Of a stretch of DNA of 64,000 nucleotides, positions 43,411-52,700 are shown piece by piece. The first letter of the stretch is position 1. The number at the start of each line of letters is the position of its first letter. Source of the stretch: MPNO01 sp965205995 (GTDB taxonomy: Bacteria > Pseudomonadota > Alphaproteobacteria > MPNO01); assembly GCA_965205995.1 (NCBI GenBank), contig OZ242200.1, forward strand, positions 372,001 through 436,000, read 5' to 3'. Made by a program: the position numbers and the translations under genes. Below the pieces are notes generated by a model. The model was given only the letters and a program-made list of their open reading frames with translations. It had not been told where the DNA came from and did not search any database.

Positions 43411-44835
43411 ATGAAGAAAACCATGATCGCGGGGGCAGCGGCGTTGCCGCTGGTACTGCTTTCGGGCGCCGCGGCGGCAGACGGCATGGTCTATGCCGAC
43501 TTCCCGGTGACGGTGAAGGGCTATGCCGGGAAGAAGACCACGTCGGTCTCCTACACCGGGCAGGTCGCGCGCCATGCGCTGCACGATTCGCTCAAGAAGC
43601 TCGCGACCTCGGGGAACGGCAAGCCCAACCCCGCGCTCAAGGCCAGGATGACCGCCTACTTCTCCGGCAAGGATTCCGGGCGGAAGATCCTGGCGCCCGC
43701 CAGCAAGGGCAAGTTCGCGGTCAGGCAGGGCGAGGTCGATGCCATCAGCAAGGGCAAGAACCTTTCGGGCAAGACCTACAAGGCCGCGGTCGCGGGCATG
43801 CCGAACGGCATGACCGGGCCGGAGCTGGTCGCCTTCTGGATCGACAAGGCGTCGTCCGCCAACAAGGGGTTCGATGCGGCCAACGGCTACGATTATGCGC
43901 AGCTGATCTCCAAGTTCGTCATGGGCGCGGTGTTCTACAACCAGGCGGTCGATTCCTATCTCGACGAGTATCTGAGCGCGGCGAAGAAGCCCAACGACAA
44001 GCCCTACAAGAAGGGCGCCCCCTATACCGGGAAGGAGCACGCCTGGGACGAGGCGTTCGGCTATTTCGGCACGCCCGCGCACACGCTGATGCTGACGCCG
44101 AAGCAGGTCTACGGAATCGCCAAGCGCAAGGGCGAAGCCTTCGCCGCCGCCGACATGCAACAAGGACGGCAAGATCGACCTGAAGACGGAAATGACCTTC
44201 GGCCCGGCCTACTACGCCGCCGGGTTCGACGCCTCGGTCTACGACAAGGGCAACAAGACCTCTTACCTGCACACGATCGCCAAGGCGTTCCTCGACGGGC
44301 GCAAGCTGCTGGTCGCCGCGAAGGGCGAAAAGCTCACCGATGCCCAGCGCGCGAAACTCAAGGGCCACGCGGCGACGATCTCGGAGAACTGGGAGAAGGT
44401 CCTCGCCGAGGCGGCCTTCAAATACGCGGGCTCGGTCTACAAGGACATGGTCAAGCTCAAGACCATCGTCGACGCCAAGGGCGACCCGGCCAAGACGTTC
44501 CGCGCCTACGCCAAGCACTGGGGCGAGCTCAAGGGCTTCGCGCTCGCGCTCCAGGCGGGCAAGAACAATCTCGGCGAGACCGCGACGCGTCTCAACCGGA
44601 TGATCGGCGCCGGCCCGCTGCTGCTGAACGCGAGCCAGGTCGTCGACATCGACTCGAAGGGCAACTATGTCCGCGACCAGGGCCCCGCCTGGGGCGAGTA
44701 CATGCTGCACATGGCGAAGGTGCAGACGCTGCTGATCGACAAGTTCGGCGTCCGGGCCCGCAACAACGACGTGACGGGGGAATTGAAGGCGCTCTCGGAC
44801 GCCTCGGCGGCAAGGCCTCGGCCGAGAACGACTGA
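43411..44835 (+). pseudogene. DUF4856 exported protein with two compensating frameshifts
   Basis: The protein starts at ATG 43411 behind AGAGGAGGAG, with a signal peptide (MKKTMIAGAAALPLVLL, cut near AAA). DUF4856 features are TTSVSYTGQVARHALHDSLK, HAWDEAFGYFGTP and an EF-hand-like NKDGKIDLKTE that may bind calcium. One extra base near 44155 shifts the frame just before NKDGK, and a missing base near 44806 shifts it back to the ending GGKASAEND and stop 44835. Correcting both gives an intact protein of about 474 residues. They could be sequencing errors or real mutations. DUF4856 and imelysin-like proteins often go with iron uptake. Confidence 0.75.
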
Positions 44836-44842
44836 TTCTCCT

Positions 44843-44880
44843 CCGGGGACCGGGCGCGCCGCCCGGTCCCCGGCTTTTTT
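44843..44880 (+). terminator. Rho-independent terminator after the DUF4856 gene
   Basis: CCGGGGACCGGGC (44843-44855), loop GCGCC, perfect complement GCCCGGTCCCCGG (44861-44873), then C and six T. It begins 7 bp after the TGA at 44833 and is the clearest intrinsic terminator in the window. It supports the corrected end of the DUF4856 gene. Confidence 0.92.
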
Positions 44881-44896
44881 CCGGGACCGGTCGGTC

Positions 44897-45862
44897 ATGG
44901 ACACGTTGCTCTTCGACTACTTCGACCGCCTCGCCGATCAGCTTCTCGATCCGCGGAAGCGGGTCTTCGTTGGCTATCTCGCCAGCGCCTTCGCCATCGC
45001 GCTCGCGCTCCAGCTGGTCGCCGCCCGGGCCGCGCCAGGCGAATCGCTCGCCCGGCTGTTCAGCCGAAAAATCTGGTGGTCGCGCTCGGCGCGGGCCGAC
45101 TACCGGATCGCCATCCTCAACCAGGCGATCATGATGGGCGTGGCGCCCCGGCTGGTCTCCAGCCTCGCCGTGGCGACCCTGCTGTTCGAATCCATGCATG
45201 TCTGGTTCGACGGCCGCCCGCTGCTCCTGCCCGACGCGCCGGGCTGGGCGGTCGCCGCGCTGTTCACTCTCTCGCTGTTCCTGCTTGACGACTTCACCAG
45301 GTATCTGCTCCATCGCGGGCTCCATGCCTGGCCGGTGCTCTGGTGCTTCCACCGGGTCCACCACACCGCGGAGACGCTGACGCCCTTCACGGTCTATCGC
45401 ACCCATCCGGTCGAGGGCGTGCTGTTCGCGCTCCGGGCGGTCCTCGTGCAGGCGGTTGCGATGGCGGCGTTCTTCTTCTTCCTGGGCGACCGGGTGGAAC
45501 TCCTGGCGGTGTACGGCGCCAACGCGATCGTCTTCGCGTTCAACGTCGCCGGATCGAATCTGCGCCATTCCCATGTCCGGATTTCTTATGGCAGGATCGT
45601 CGAGCTGGTGCTGATCTCGCCGGCCCAGCACCAGATCCACCACTCGGTCGATCCGCGCCACCGCGACCGCAATTTCGGGACCGTGCTGGCGGTCTGGGAC
45701 TGGATCGGCGGCAGCCTCTGCCTCGCCGAACGGGGAGGGAAGATCCGCTTCGGCATCCCCGGCGCAAGCGCCGCCTGCCACCGGCTCGATTGTGTCTATC
45801 TGGAGCCCGTCCGCGACGCACTTGCGATCCTCTACAAAACCCTGTTTGGGAGACCCGCGATC
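44897..45862 (+). CDS. Sterol desaturase / fatty acid hydroxylase family protein (no own stop)
   Basis: About 322 residues before the start of the ferric-binding protein, with no stop codon between them. Membrane di-iron enzyme: hydrophobic segments near residues 25-45, 78-98, 115-135 and 175-200, and the His boxes HRGLH (about 140), HRVHH (about 154) and HQIHH (about 248). It hydroxylates or desaturates a lipid. ATG 44897 lies 17 bp beyond the terminator. Because the frame continues into the next gene, either the two are made as one fused chain or a stop has been lost by mutation or sequence error. Confidence 0.8.
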
Positions 45863-46900
45863 ATGTCGACGCGACATTTCAAGCTGGCCTTCCGGGGCGG
45901 CATCGCGGCTCTCGCCGCGCTGCCGGCGCTCCTTGCCGTGCCCGGCGCTCTCGCGCGGGAACTCAATATCTACTCCCATCGCCAGCCATTCCTGATAAAC
46001 CCCTTCATCCACGCCTATGAAAAGCAGACCGGGGTCAAGGTCAACGTCGTCTATGCCAAGAAGGGACTCGCGCAGCGCCTGCAGGCCGAAGGCCGAAGAA
46101 GCCCGGCCGACATCGTGCTGACCGTCGATATCGCGCGTTTGTACGTCTACGCCGACAAGGACCTGCTGGCATCCATCGACTCCGCGGTTCTGAGGAAGAA
46201 CGTCCCGGCCCATCTGCGAGACCCGCAAAACCGCTGGTTCGCCTTTTCCAAACGGGCCCGGGTGATCGTCGTCTCGAACGGCGCGAAGGACGCGTCCCGG
46301 ATCGCGCGCTACGAGGATCTGGCCGCGCCCGAATGGAAGGGCCGCATCTGCGTGCGGCCGGGGAGCCACGTTTACAACCGGGCCCTGATCGCTTCCTTCA
46401 TCGAGGCCAGCGGCGAGAAGGGTGCGGAGGCCTGGGCGCGGGGCGTGGTCGCAAATCTGGCGCGGCGCCCGCAGGGCAACGACCGGGCGCAGGTCAAGGC
46501 GATCTTCGAAGGCGTCTGCGACCTCTCGATCATCAACAACTACTATTTCGGAAAACTTAAGTTCTCCGACGTGCCGGCACACCGGCAATGGGCGAAGGCG
46601 GTTCGCCTGATCTTCCCCAACCAGGGCGACCGTGGAACCCATGTCAACATCTCGGGCGGCGGCGTCGCCAAGCACTCCCGGAACAGGGATCGGGCGACCG
46701 GCTTCCTCGAATTCCTGACCTCGGAAGCCGCGCAGAGGCTCTACGGCTCGGTCAACTTCGAGTACCCCGTAAACCCCTCCGTCCAGCCCTCTGCGGAGAT
46801 GAAGTCCTGGGGCACCTTCAAGGAAGACCGGATCCCGATCGCCCGAATAGCCGAGCTCGCGCCGCAAGCGCAGTTCGTCATCGATCGCTCGGGGTGGTGA
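45863..46900 (+). CDS. Fe(3+) ABC transporter substrate-binding protein (FbpA/FutA-like)
   Basis: 345 residues from ATG 45863 with GGGAG 10 bp upstream. A signal peptide (FRGGIAALAALPALLAVPG, cut after ALA) leads into ELNIYSHRQPFLINPFIHAY, then RSPADIVLTVDIARLYV, VRPGSHVYNRALIASFIEA and INNYYFGKL, whose two Tyr bind ferric iron in this family. It is the periplasmic receptor of an iron(III) importer. Permease and ATPase genes are not adjacent. The gene is in frame with the upstream desaturase gene without a stop. Confidence 0.92.
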   Translation: MSTRHFKLAFRGGIAALAALPALLAVPGALARELNIYSHRQPFLINPFIHAYEKQTGVKVNVVYAKKGLAQRLQAEGRRSPADIVLTVDIARLYVYADKDLLASIDSAVLRKNVPAHLRDPQNRWFAFSKRARVIVVSNGAKDASRIARYEDLAAPEWKGRICVRPGSHVYNRALIASFIEASGEKGAEAWARGVVANLARRPQGNDRAQVKAIFEGVCDLSIINNYYFGKLKFSDVPAHRQWAKAVRLIFPNQGDRGTHVNISGGGVAKHSRNRDRATGFLEFLTSEAAQRLYGSVNFEYPVNPSVQPSAEMKSWGTFKEDRIPIARIAELAPQAQFVIDRSGW

Positions 46901-46953
46901 GGCGGACACAAGTGATATAATCGCGCGCCGGCGGATCGGCGAAGGAGGCGGAA

Positions 46954-47421
46954 TTGCAGGGCAGCGCGAAGGTCATCGGCTATCTCAACGACGTGCTCAA
47001 GAACGAGCTCACGGCGATCAACCAGTATTTCCTGCATTCGCGGATGCTGAAGAACTGGGGCATTTCGGGTCTGGCGAAGCACGAATACGAGGAATCCGTC
47101 GACGAGATGCGCCATGCCGACGCGCTGATCGAACGCATGCTGTTTCTCGAGGGGCTGCCCAATCTGCAGGATCTGGGCAAGCTGATGATCGGCGAATCGA
47201 CGCGGGAAATCCTCGAATGCGACCTCCGGCTGGAGCGCGAGGCGATCCCGCTGGTGCGCGAGGCGATCGCCGCCTGCGAGGAGGAAACCGACTATGTCAG
47301 CCGCGAACTGCTCGAAAAGATCCTCGAGGGCGAGGAGGAGCATGTCGACTGGCTGGAAACCCAGCTCGGTCTGATCGACAGGATGGGGCTCGAAAACTTC
47401 ATCCAGTTCCACTCGGGGTGA
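46954..47421 (+). CDS. bfr: Bacterioferritin
   Basis: 155 residues from a TTG start with GAAGGAGGCGG just before it. All ferroxidase and haem residues are present: Glu18, Glu51, His54, the di-iron carboxylates near 94 and 127 (GEEEHVDWLE with His130), and Met52 that binds haem. It forms 24-mers that store iron as ferric mineral in the cytosol. A perfect TATAAT lies at 46916-46921, so it can be transcribed apart from the iron-receptor gene 53 bp upstream. The start codon is weak, which may limit its level. Confidence 0.95.
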   Translation: MQGSAKVIGYLNDVLKNELTAINQYFLHSRMLKNWGISGLAKHEYEESVDEMRHADALIERMLFLEGLPNLQDLGKLMIGESTREILECDLRLEREAIPLVREAIAACEEETDYVSRELLEKILEGEEEHVDWLETQLGLIDRMGLENFIQFHSG

Positions 47422-47458
47422 GGTATAGCCGCGGGCCCGCGGCGTCGAGGAAGAGCGC

Positions 47459-48370
47459 ATGGCTAAGAGCCTCGAGACGCTGCCGTTCCATGACGAGGCG
47501 GCGATCGCCGGGGTTCTGGACTGGCCCGGGGCGATCGAGGCTTTCGAACGCGCGATGATCGCGTTTTCCGCGGGCGAAGTCGTGCAGCCGGTGCGCCAGA
47601 TGCTGCCGGTGCCGGGCCACGATGCCTTCATGGGCGCGATGCCGGCCATCGGCGAGGCGATGGCGGTCAAGATCGTCACCCTCTTTCACGGCAATGCCGG
47701 CACCGATATCCCGACCCACCAGGCGGTCATCCTGGTCTTCGACAGGGAGAACGGCTCGCCGGTCGCGGTGCTCGACGGCCGCCTGATCACCGAGATGCGG
47801 ACGGCCGCGGGCTCCGCCGCCGCGGCGCGCAAGCTCGCCGTCCCCGACCCCGAAATCGTCACCATCATGGGGAGCGGCGTCCAGGCGCGCGCCCATGCCG
47901 CAGCGCTGGCCACGGTGCGGCCGCTCGGCGAGCTCCGGCTCTGGGCGAGAAGGGAGAGCGCCGGCCGCGCCGCCGCCGAGGAGATCGGCGCGGTCTTCAT
48001 CGGCGACGCCGAGAGCGCGGTGCGCGATGCCGATATCGTGGTCTGCGCGACATCGGCCAAGGAGCCCATCCTGAAGGGAGATTGGCTCAAGCCCGGCGCG
48101 TTCGTCGCCGCCGTCGGCTGGAACACGCCCGACGGGCGCGAGCTCGACGATGCGGCGATGGCCAATGTCGTGGTCGTCGATTCCCGCGACGCCGCAAGCG
48201 ACCAGTCGGGCAACGTGCGCGGCTCGGGCTGCGCGATCTTCGCCGAGATCGGCGAGATCCTCGCCGGCACCAGAACCGTTCCGGCCGGCGCGACGGTGAT
48301 CTACGACACCGTCGGGATCGCGATCATGGACGTCGCGGCGGCGAAGCTCGCCTGCGACCTGCTGGGCTGA
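47459..48370 (+). CDS. Ornithine cyclodeaminase / mu-crystallin family protein
   Basis: 303 residues. NAD(P)-binding is shown by VTIMGSGVQARAHAAALA (about residue 137), the substrate side by AMAVKIVTLFHGN (Lys about 68) and LDGRLITEMRTAAGSA (about 107; Arg contacts carboxylate). VVCATSAKEPIL and KPGAFVAAVGWNTPDGREL complete the pattern. Members include ornithine cyclodeaminase, alanine dehydrogenase and ketimine reductases; the reaction cannot be fixed. It follows bfr by 37 bp. Confidence 0.92.
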   Translation: MAKSLETLPFHDEAAIAGVLDWPGAIEAFERAMIAFSAGEVVQPVRQMLPVPGHDAFMGAMPAIGEAMAVKIVTLFHGNAGTDIPTHQAVILVFDRENGSPVAVLDGRLITEMRTAAGSAAAARKLAVPDPEIVTIMGSGVQARAHAAALATVRPLGELRLWARRESAGRAAAEEIGAVFIGDAESAVRDADIVVCATSAKEPILKGDWLKPGAFVAAVGWNTPDGRELDDAAMANVVVVDSRDAASDQSGNVRGSGCAIFAEIGEILAGTRTVPAGATVIYDTVGIAIMDVAAAKLACDLLG

Positions 48371-48402
48371 CGGAGGGACCGATAGCAAGGGAGCGCCGGG
48401 CC

Positions 48403-48690
48403 ATGAACGACATTGCAAACGACCGCGTCGGCCCGATGCCGAACCCGCCGCATCTTGGCGAACTGATCCGCGAGAACATGGAAGAAATCGGCTGGAACGT
48501 CACCGGGACGGCGGAGCGTCTGGGCTGCGAGCGCGGAACGCTGTCGCGCCTGCTGAACGGCAAGGCCGGTCTGTCCGCGGACATGGCGCTGGCGCTGGAA
48601 GATATCGGCTGGGGCACCGCCGATCACTGGATGCGGATGCAGGCGAGCTACGAGCTTGCGCAGGCGCGCCGGGAGCGGGGCGCCGCATGA
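48403..48690 (+). CDS. HigA-family helix-turn-helix protein without partner toxin
   Basis: 95 residues. It has the HigA arrangement NPPHLGELIRENMEEIGWNV, then TAERLGCERGTLSRLLNGKAG (HTH) and ALALEDIGWGTADHWMRMQ. HigA is the antitoxin of a RelE-like HigB, which normally lies directly upstream. Here the upstream neighbour is the cyclodeaminase gene and the next 300 bp hold no HigB, so it is an orphan, perhaps a regulator now. Ribosome site AAGGGAG lies about 15 bp upstream. Confidence 0.88.
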   Translation: MNDIANDRVGPMPNPPHLGELIRENMEEIGWNVTGTAERLGCERGTLSRLLNGKAGLSADMALALEDIGWGTADHWMRMQASYELAQARRERGAA

Positions 48691-49002
48691 TCGCGCGCGG
48701 GGCGCCGCACGCAGATTGACGCCCATGGCCAAACACCGCACCCACAGCATCGTAGCATCGCTCTCGCGAGACGGCTCAAGAGGATCTGTACCACCCAATG
48801 GGGGCTGGTCACCTGGCCGTCGAGAACGCCGGCTAAATCGCGCAGGCAAGTGCATGTCGATGGAAGACCGCACTCATCCAGTTCGCTATCCTCTTCGGGG
48901 ACAGGCGGAGTGCGGATCAGATCTGAAACTACTGTCCCAGAGACCGGTGACACAAAGATCCTGACACCCTCAGTACGAGAAGCCGTGTTGAAGAGCCATC
49001 AA
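48691..49002. other. 312 bp junction with no confident gene
   Basis: This stretch joins the normal high-GC chromosome to the low-bias defence island. Frames on both strands are short and lack recognisable families. The minus-strand frame around 48648-48953 has no good start or protein-like pattern. It probably holds the left edge of the inserted element and perhaps the promoter of the methyltransferase gene. Confidence 0.4.
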
Positions 49003-50336
49003 ATGTTCCGAACTGCCGAAGCCGGCCATGCGATGCCTAGGACCAACACTGTGGCGACGGTCTCTCCGAAGCAGCCATCTGCTAGGCGCATGCGCGACTG
49101 GTACCCATACTACGCAGGCTTCACCGAACGATTCGTCAATGCCGTCATCGACGACTACCTCCAAGGGTCCTATCCGTCGTCGACCCCTGGAGCGGCGCGG
49201 GAACTACAACGGTTGCGTGCCTCAAGCGAGGCATCGAATCATCCGGCGTGGACATCAACCCCGCCGCCACGGTGATCGCACGCGCACGGCTCAACCCAAG
49301 GTCTGCCCGCCAGGATCTGCTCGATACCGCGCGGTCGGTCGTCGAAGGAGCGAAAACCGCGCACCCCTGTGACCACACCGGCGACCTGCTCGCCCTCTGG
49401 ATGGTCGGCGATGGCGTGAGCGAAATCCGGGCACTCGTGCGATCCATACGCGAGAACCTCGCCCTTCCTACGGAACGGCCCTGCGGCGGCGACGCCCTGC
49501 GCACCATATCCCTGTCGCATTCCGCCTGCTTCCTCTACACCGTTTGCTTCGGCGTCGTGCGCAACCTGCTCGGCAGCTACGGTACGACGAACCCCATGTG
49601 GATCAAGAGCCCCAGCACGGCGCGCGACCGGATTTCTCCGGAAAGACATACCGTGCGCGAACTGTTCCTGCAGCAGGCGGCGGGCTTGGCCGCGAGGCTT
49701 TCCCTCACCGACGCCCAAGCTGACCGGTCTGTCTCGCCCTTGCAGACGGGAACCGCGGCCGCAACCGGCTACCAGCCGCACTCGTTCGACGCGGCGATCA
49801 CATCCCCGCCGTATGCAACCCGAGTCGATTATGTCCGGGGTAGTCTGCCCGAACTCGCGGTGCTCGGCGCCGACGAAGAGTACGTTGAGCGGCTGAGGCT
49901 AGCCTGCACCGGCAGCCCCAAGGTCAAGGGCGTGGCGTCCTCTTGCGAACCGCTTCAGTCCCGCAGCGCAAACTATCTTCTTCCCGCGATCGAGGGACAT
50001 CCGTCCAAGGGATCGCGGTCGTACTACCGCCCTTGGATGGCGAACTACCTGCACTCCTTGCAGGCGGGCCTCCTCGAAACGCACCGCGTCGTCAGGCCGG
50101 ACGGTGTCATCTGTGTGGTCGTTCAGGACAGTTACTACAAGGAGCTCCACATCGACATGCAGGGCATCGTTGCCGAAACCCTCGAGGCGGTCGGCCGCGC
50201 GGTCCTCGCGCGCCACGACTATCCGGCGCCGAACCCCAGGCGCCAGCGGCAGAGCGACCACCATTCGCACACAGCCAAGCGCCCGAGCACCGAATCGCTG
50301 CTCGTGCTCGTGTTCCGTGGTCAGGCGGGGACATGA
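49003..50336 (+). pseudogene. DNA methyltransferase with frameshift
   Basis: The amino end reads MRDWYPYYAGFTERFVNAVIDDYL in one frame; from about 49170 the next frame continues VVDPWSGAGTTTVACLKRG, the SAM-binding motif I (DPxxGxGTT). ITSPPYATRVDY near 49795 is the catalytic SPPY motif of N6-adenine or N4-cytosine methyltransferases. One base missing in the CC run near 49170 explains the shift, and restoring it gives about 444 residues from ATG 49003; the start is uncertain. The stop overlaps the SIR2-like gene (ATGA). It probably marks host DNA for the linked defence genes. Codon use differs from neighbours (fewer GC-ending codons), a sign of transfer. Confidence 0.8.
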
Positions 50337-51468
50337 CGGACATCACGGGCAGTAAGAAGGTCGCCTACCTCATCGGTGCCGGCGGCTCCCACGCCTGCGT
50401 GAAGACGCTGGGCAGTTCGAACGGCATCCTGATGAGCGACTTAGCGACCGACTTGGTCGCCAGCATCAAGCGCCTCGTCGAGTCCGACGACCAGTACCGC
50501 CCACTGCTCGGCGTCGTCAACGAGATCGTCGGCGAGGAAGCCGACTTCGAGCACCTCATCACGTTCTTCGACGAGTCCCCGTCCGCAGTGCACAGAGCAT
50601 TCGCGGACGGCATGCGCGAGGTGTTCGAAGATGTCCTCGACGCGCGCCTGCAGCAGATAGAACTGGAGTACGGGCGCAGCCGGACGAGCCTGTACGCAGC
50701 GCTGTTCGACATGTACAACGTCAAGGGTATCGACGAGACCCTGCACGGAGTCTTGACCCTAAACTACGACGACTACATTGAAGTTGCCGCGGCCGAGATC
50801 CACGATTCGCCCCGACCTGGAACATCGACCTGGACTTCGGCGCATCCACGAGCAAAGCCAAGCGCTCGTGGTTTCTGAAACTGCACGGGTCCTTTGCGTG
50901 GGAGGATGCCTGGCCGATACGTCGGCGCGAAACCGGCAGCAGCAGCAGACCCTTGTGGATCCCGCCCGGTATTCGCAAGGGCAAGGAGCGCTACCCTTTC
51001 AACCTGCTCTGGGGCTTGGCCCGTGATGTGCTCGATTGCGACGTCCTGAGGGTCATCGGATGTCGCCTCGGCCCAAGCGACTGGGACCTCATTTCGTTGC
51101 TGTTCGGCACACGGCATGCTAACCGAGACCGGGACCTGCCCTACTCGATCGAGATCATCGATTCCCCCGAACAGGCGGTTCGACTGCAGGAGTCCTATCC
51201 TTACCTTGGCGTCAAGTCGCTGTTCGAGATCGATACCCTCGGCGTCGGCCGAAATCTGGTCGGCGAGTTCCTGGGCACTTCCCCGTGCAGGTATGACGCG
51301 TTGTCCGACGCCGACACCACGCGATTGCGTGAAGTTGTCGAGCACAGGGGCAACGAGAATTGGTTCCGCCAGTGGCTAGTCCAGATGGGCGAGGGCCTGC
51401 AGGCGACCCTGGGCGAGGAGTCCACGGACACGGACAAGGGCGCCTTCCGTCGGTGGTTGGAGATATAG
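50333..51468 (+). pseudogene. SIR2-like protein with frameshift
   Basis: The start overlaps the methyltransferase stop. KVAYLIGAGGSH (residues 9-20) is the NAD-binding GAGxS motif, LTLNYDDYIEVAA (about 141) and FLKLHGSFAWED (about 177) are the TxNYD and KLHGS motifs of SIR2-like defence proteins, and VLRVIGCRLGPSDWDLI follows in the C-terminal half. One missing T near 50806 breaks the frame between IHD and FAPTWNIDLDFG; restored length is about 378 residues. Such proteins typically cleave NAD+ when a phage is sensed. Whether it is dead or a sequencing error cannot be told here. Confidence 0.8.
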
Positions 51469-51471
51469 GCG

Positions 51472-52662
51472 ATGCAAAAGCGTACTTCGTTCTGGCCGAT
51501 TTCCGAGCTACGGCAGAAGATTCATAAAATCAACTTCCCAGAGTACCAACGCGAACCTTCCATCTGGCACCGCAGCGCCAAGCAACGGCTCATCGACTCC
51601 ATTGTCCGCGAGTTCGACATCGCTTCGGTCTACCTCTACGACAACGGTGACGACACGTGGGATTGCGTCGACGGCCGACAGCGAATTGCGGCCATCATGT
51701 CGTTCCTTAACGAGAACGACCACGACACCGAGGACGCCGGTTTCCCCTACAAAGTCATGAACGAGATTTACGACGACGACCAGAGCTACGCATTTGCCCC
51801 CTTGAACGGCCGGAGCTTCTACGAGATCAACAGCGCCGCGTTGGCCCGCGACGCGACCGCCACCGGATTCGTTCAAGCTCTCATGGAATACAAGGTGAGC
51901 GTCGTCGAGCTCTTCGAGAGCGCCAGAGCCGAGGAGTTCAATCTACAGTTCACGAGACTCAACCTCGGGGCAATCATCAACTCCGGCGAGAAGCTCCATG
52001 CTATGGTCGGCGAGTTGCGCGACATCTGCTTTTGCGAGCTGGCGGAGAACCCCTTCCTCGCGTCGATTGACATTCCGACAAGACGGTTCGCGCGCGAGCA
52101 GCTCGCTGCGCAAGTCGTGGCCCAGGTTATGGCCATCGAGCAGGCGAGAGCGGCGGACCGCGTCCGAGAGTTCGTCCGAGTCCGGCACACGGACCTCCAG
52201 AAGCTTTTCAAGGACAACACGCAGGTGTCCCCGGAAACAAGGACTTGGATCGCGCGCATCGCACTCGTGATGAACTTGCTCGCGGAACAGTCTGAGTCTG
52301 GCTCCCTCCCCGTTCTGCGCAGCCGAGCAATCGTCCTGTCGCTTGTCTTGCTTGCATACGAGAAGGCCATCTCGACCACCGCCGGCGCCGAGCAAGTGGC
52401 CCGCTTTGCCACCCAGTTCGTGGGTCGCTTGAGATGGCAAGTGTCCGAACTCACCAGTGGCCTTGGCGTGGACGAGTCATACCGCTACCTGCTCGAGTTT
52501 CAGAAACATCTGACCCAGGCTTCCGTCGAGAAGCCCGCGGTCAAGGCCCGCGCCGAGTGCTTGGAGGAGGCTTTCGACCACTGGCACGAGACGGAGACCG
52601 GCCTTCCCGGCGACAATGAGTACCGGGAAAGCCACTCTGGAGCGCAACCGAAGGTACACTGA
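51472..52662 (+). CDS. DUF262 (GmrSD/ParB-like nuclease) domain protein
   Basis: 396 residues, 3 bp after the SIR2-like gene. The N-terminal DUF262 domain shows FPEYQREPSIW (about residue 23) and the signature DGRQRIAAI (67-75), part of a ParB/Srx-type nuclease-NTPase fold. The C-terminal half is helical without a visible HNH (DUF1524) domain, so it is not a full GmrSD enzyme. It is the one intact gene of the three-gene island and could be the sensor or nuclease partner of the methyltransferase and SIR2-like protein. Codon use again differs from the chromosome. Confidence 0.85.
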   Translation: MQKRTSFWPISELRQKIHKINFPEYQREPSIWHRSAKQRLIDSIVREFDIASVYLYDNGDDTWDCVDGRQRIAAIMSFLNENDHDTEDAGFPYKVMNEIYDDDQSYAFAPLNGRSFYEINSAALARDATATGFVQALMEYKVSVVELFESARAEEFNLQFTRLNLGAIINSGEKLHAMVGELRDICFCELAENPFLASIDIPTRRFAREQLAAQVVAQVMAIEQARAADRVREFVRVRHTDLQKLFKDNTQVSPETRTWIARIALVMNLLAEQSESGSLPVLRSRAIVLSLVLLAYEKAISTTAGAEQVARFATQFVGRLRWQVSELTSGLGVDESYRYLLEFQKHLTQASVEKPAVKARAECLEEAFDHWHETETGLPGDNEYRESHSGAQPKVH

Positions 52663-52700
52663 TGTGAATTAGCGGGTCGATGCGCTTTTCGTAGTCGCGC

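Noticed and set aside
48648..48953. Transposase or phage gene on the minus strand at the left island edge
   Set aside because: The frame lacks a good start and any transposase motif; no terminal inverted repeats were seen.
51472..52662. Complete GmrSD type IV restriction enzyme
   Set aside because: Only the DUF262 part is present; no DUF1524/HNH motif is visible in the C-terminal half or in the next genes.
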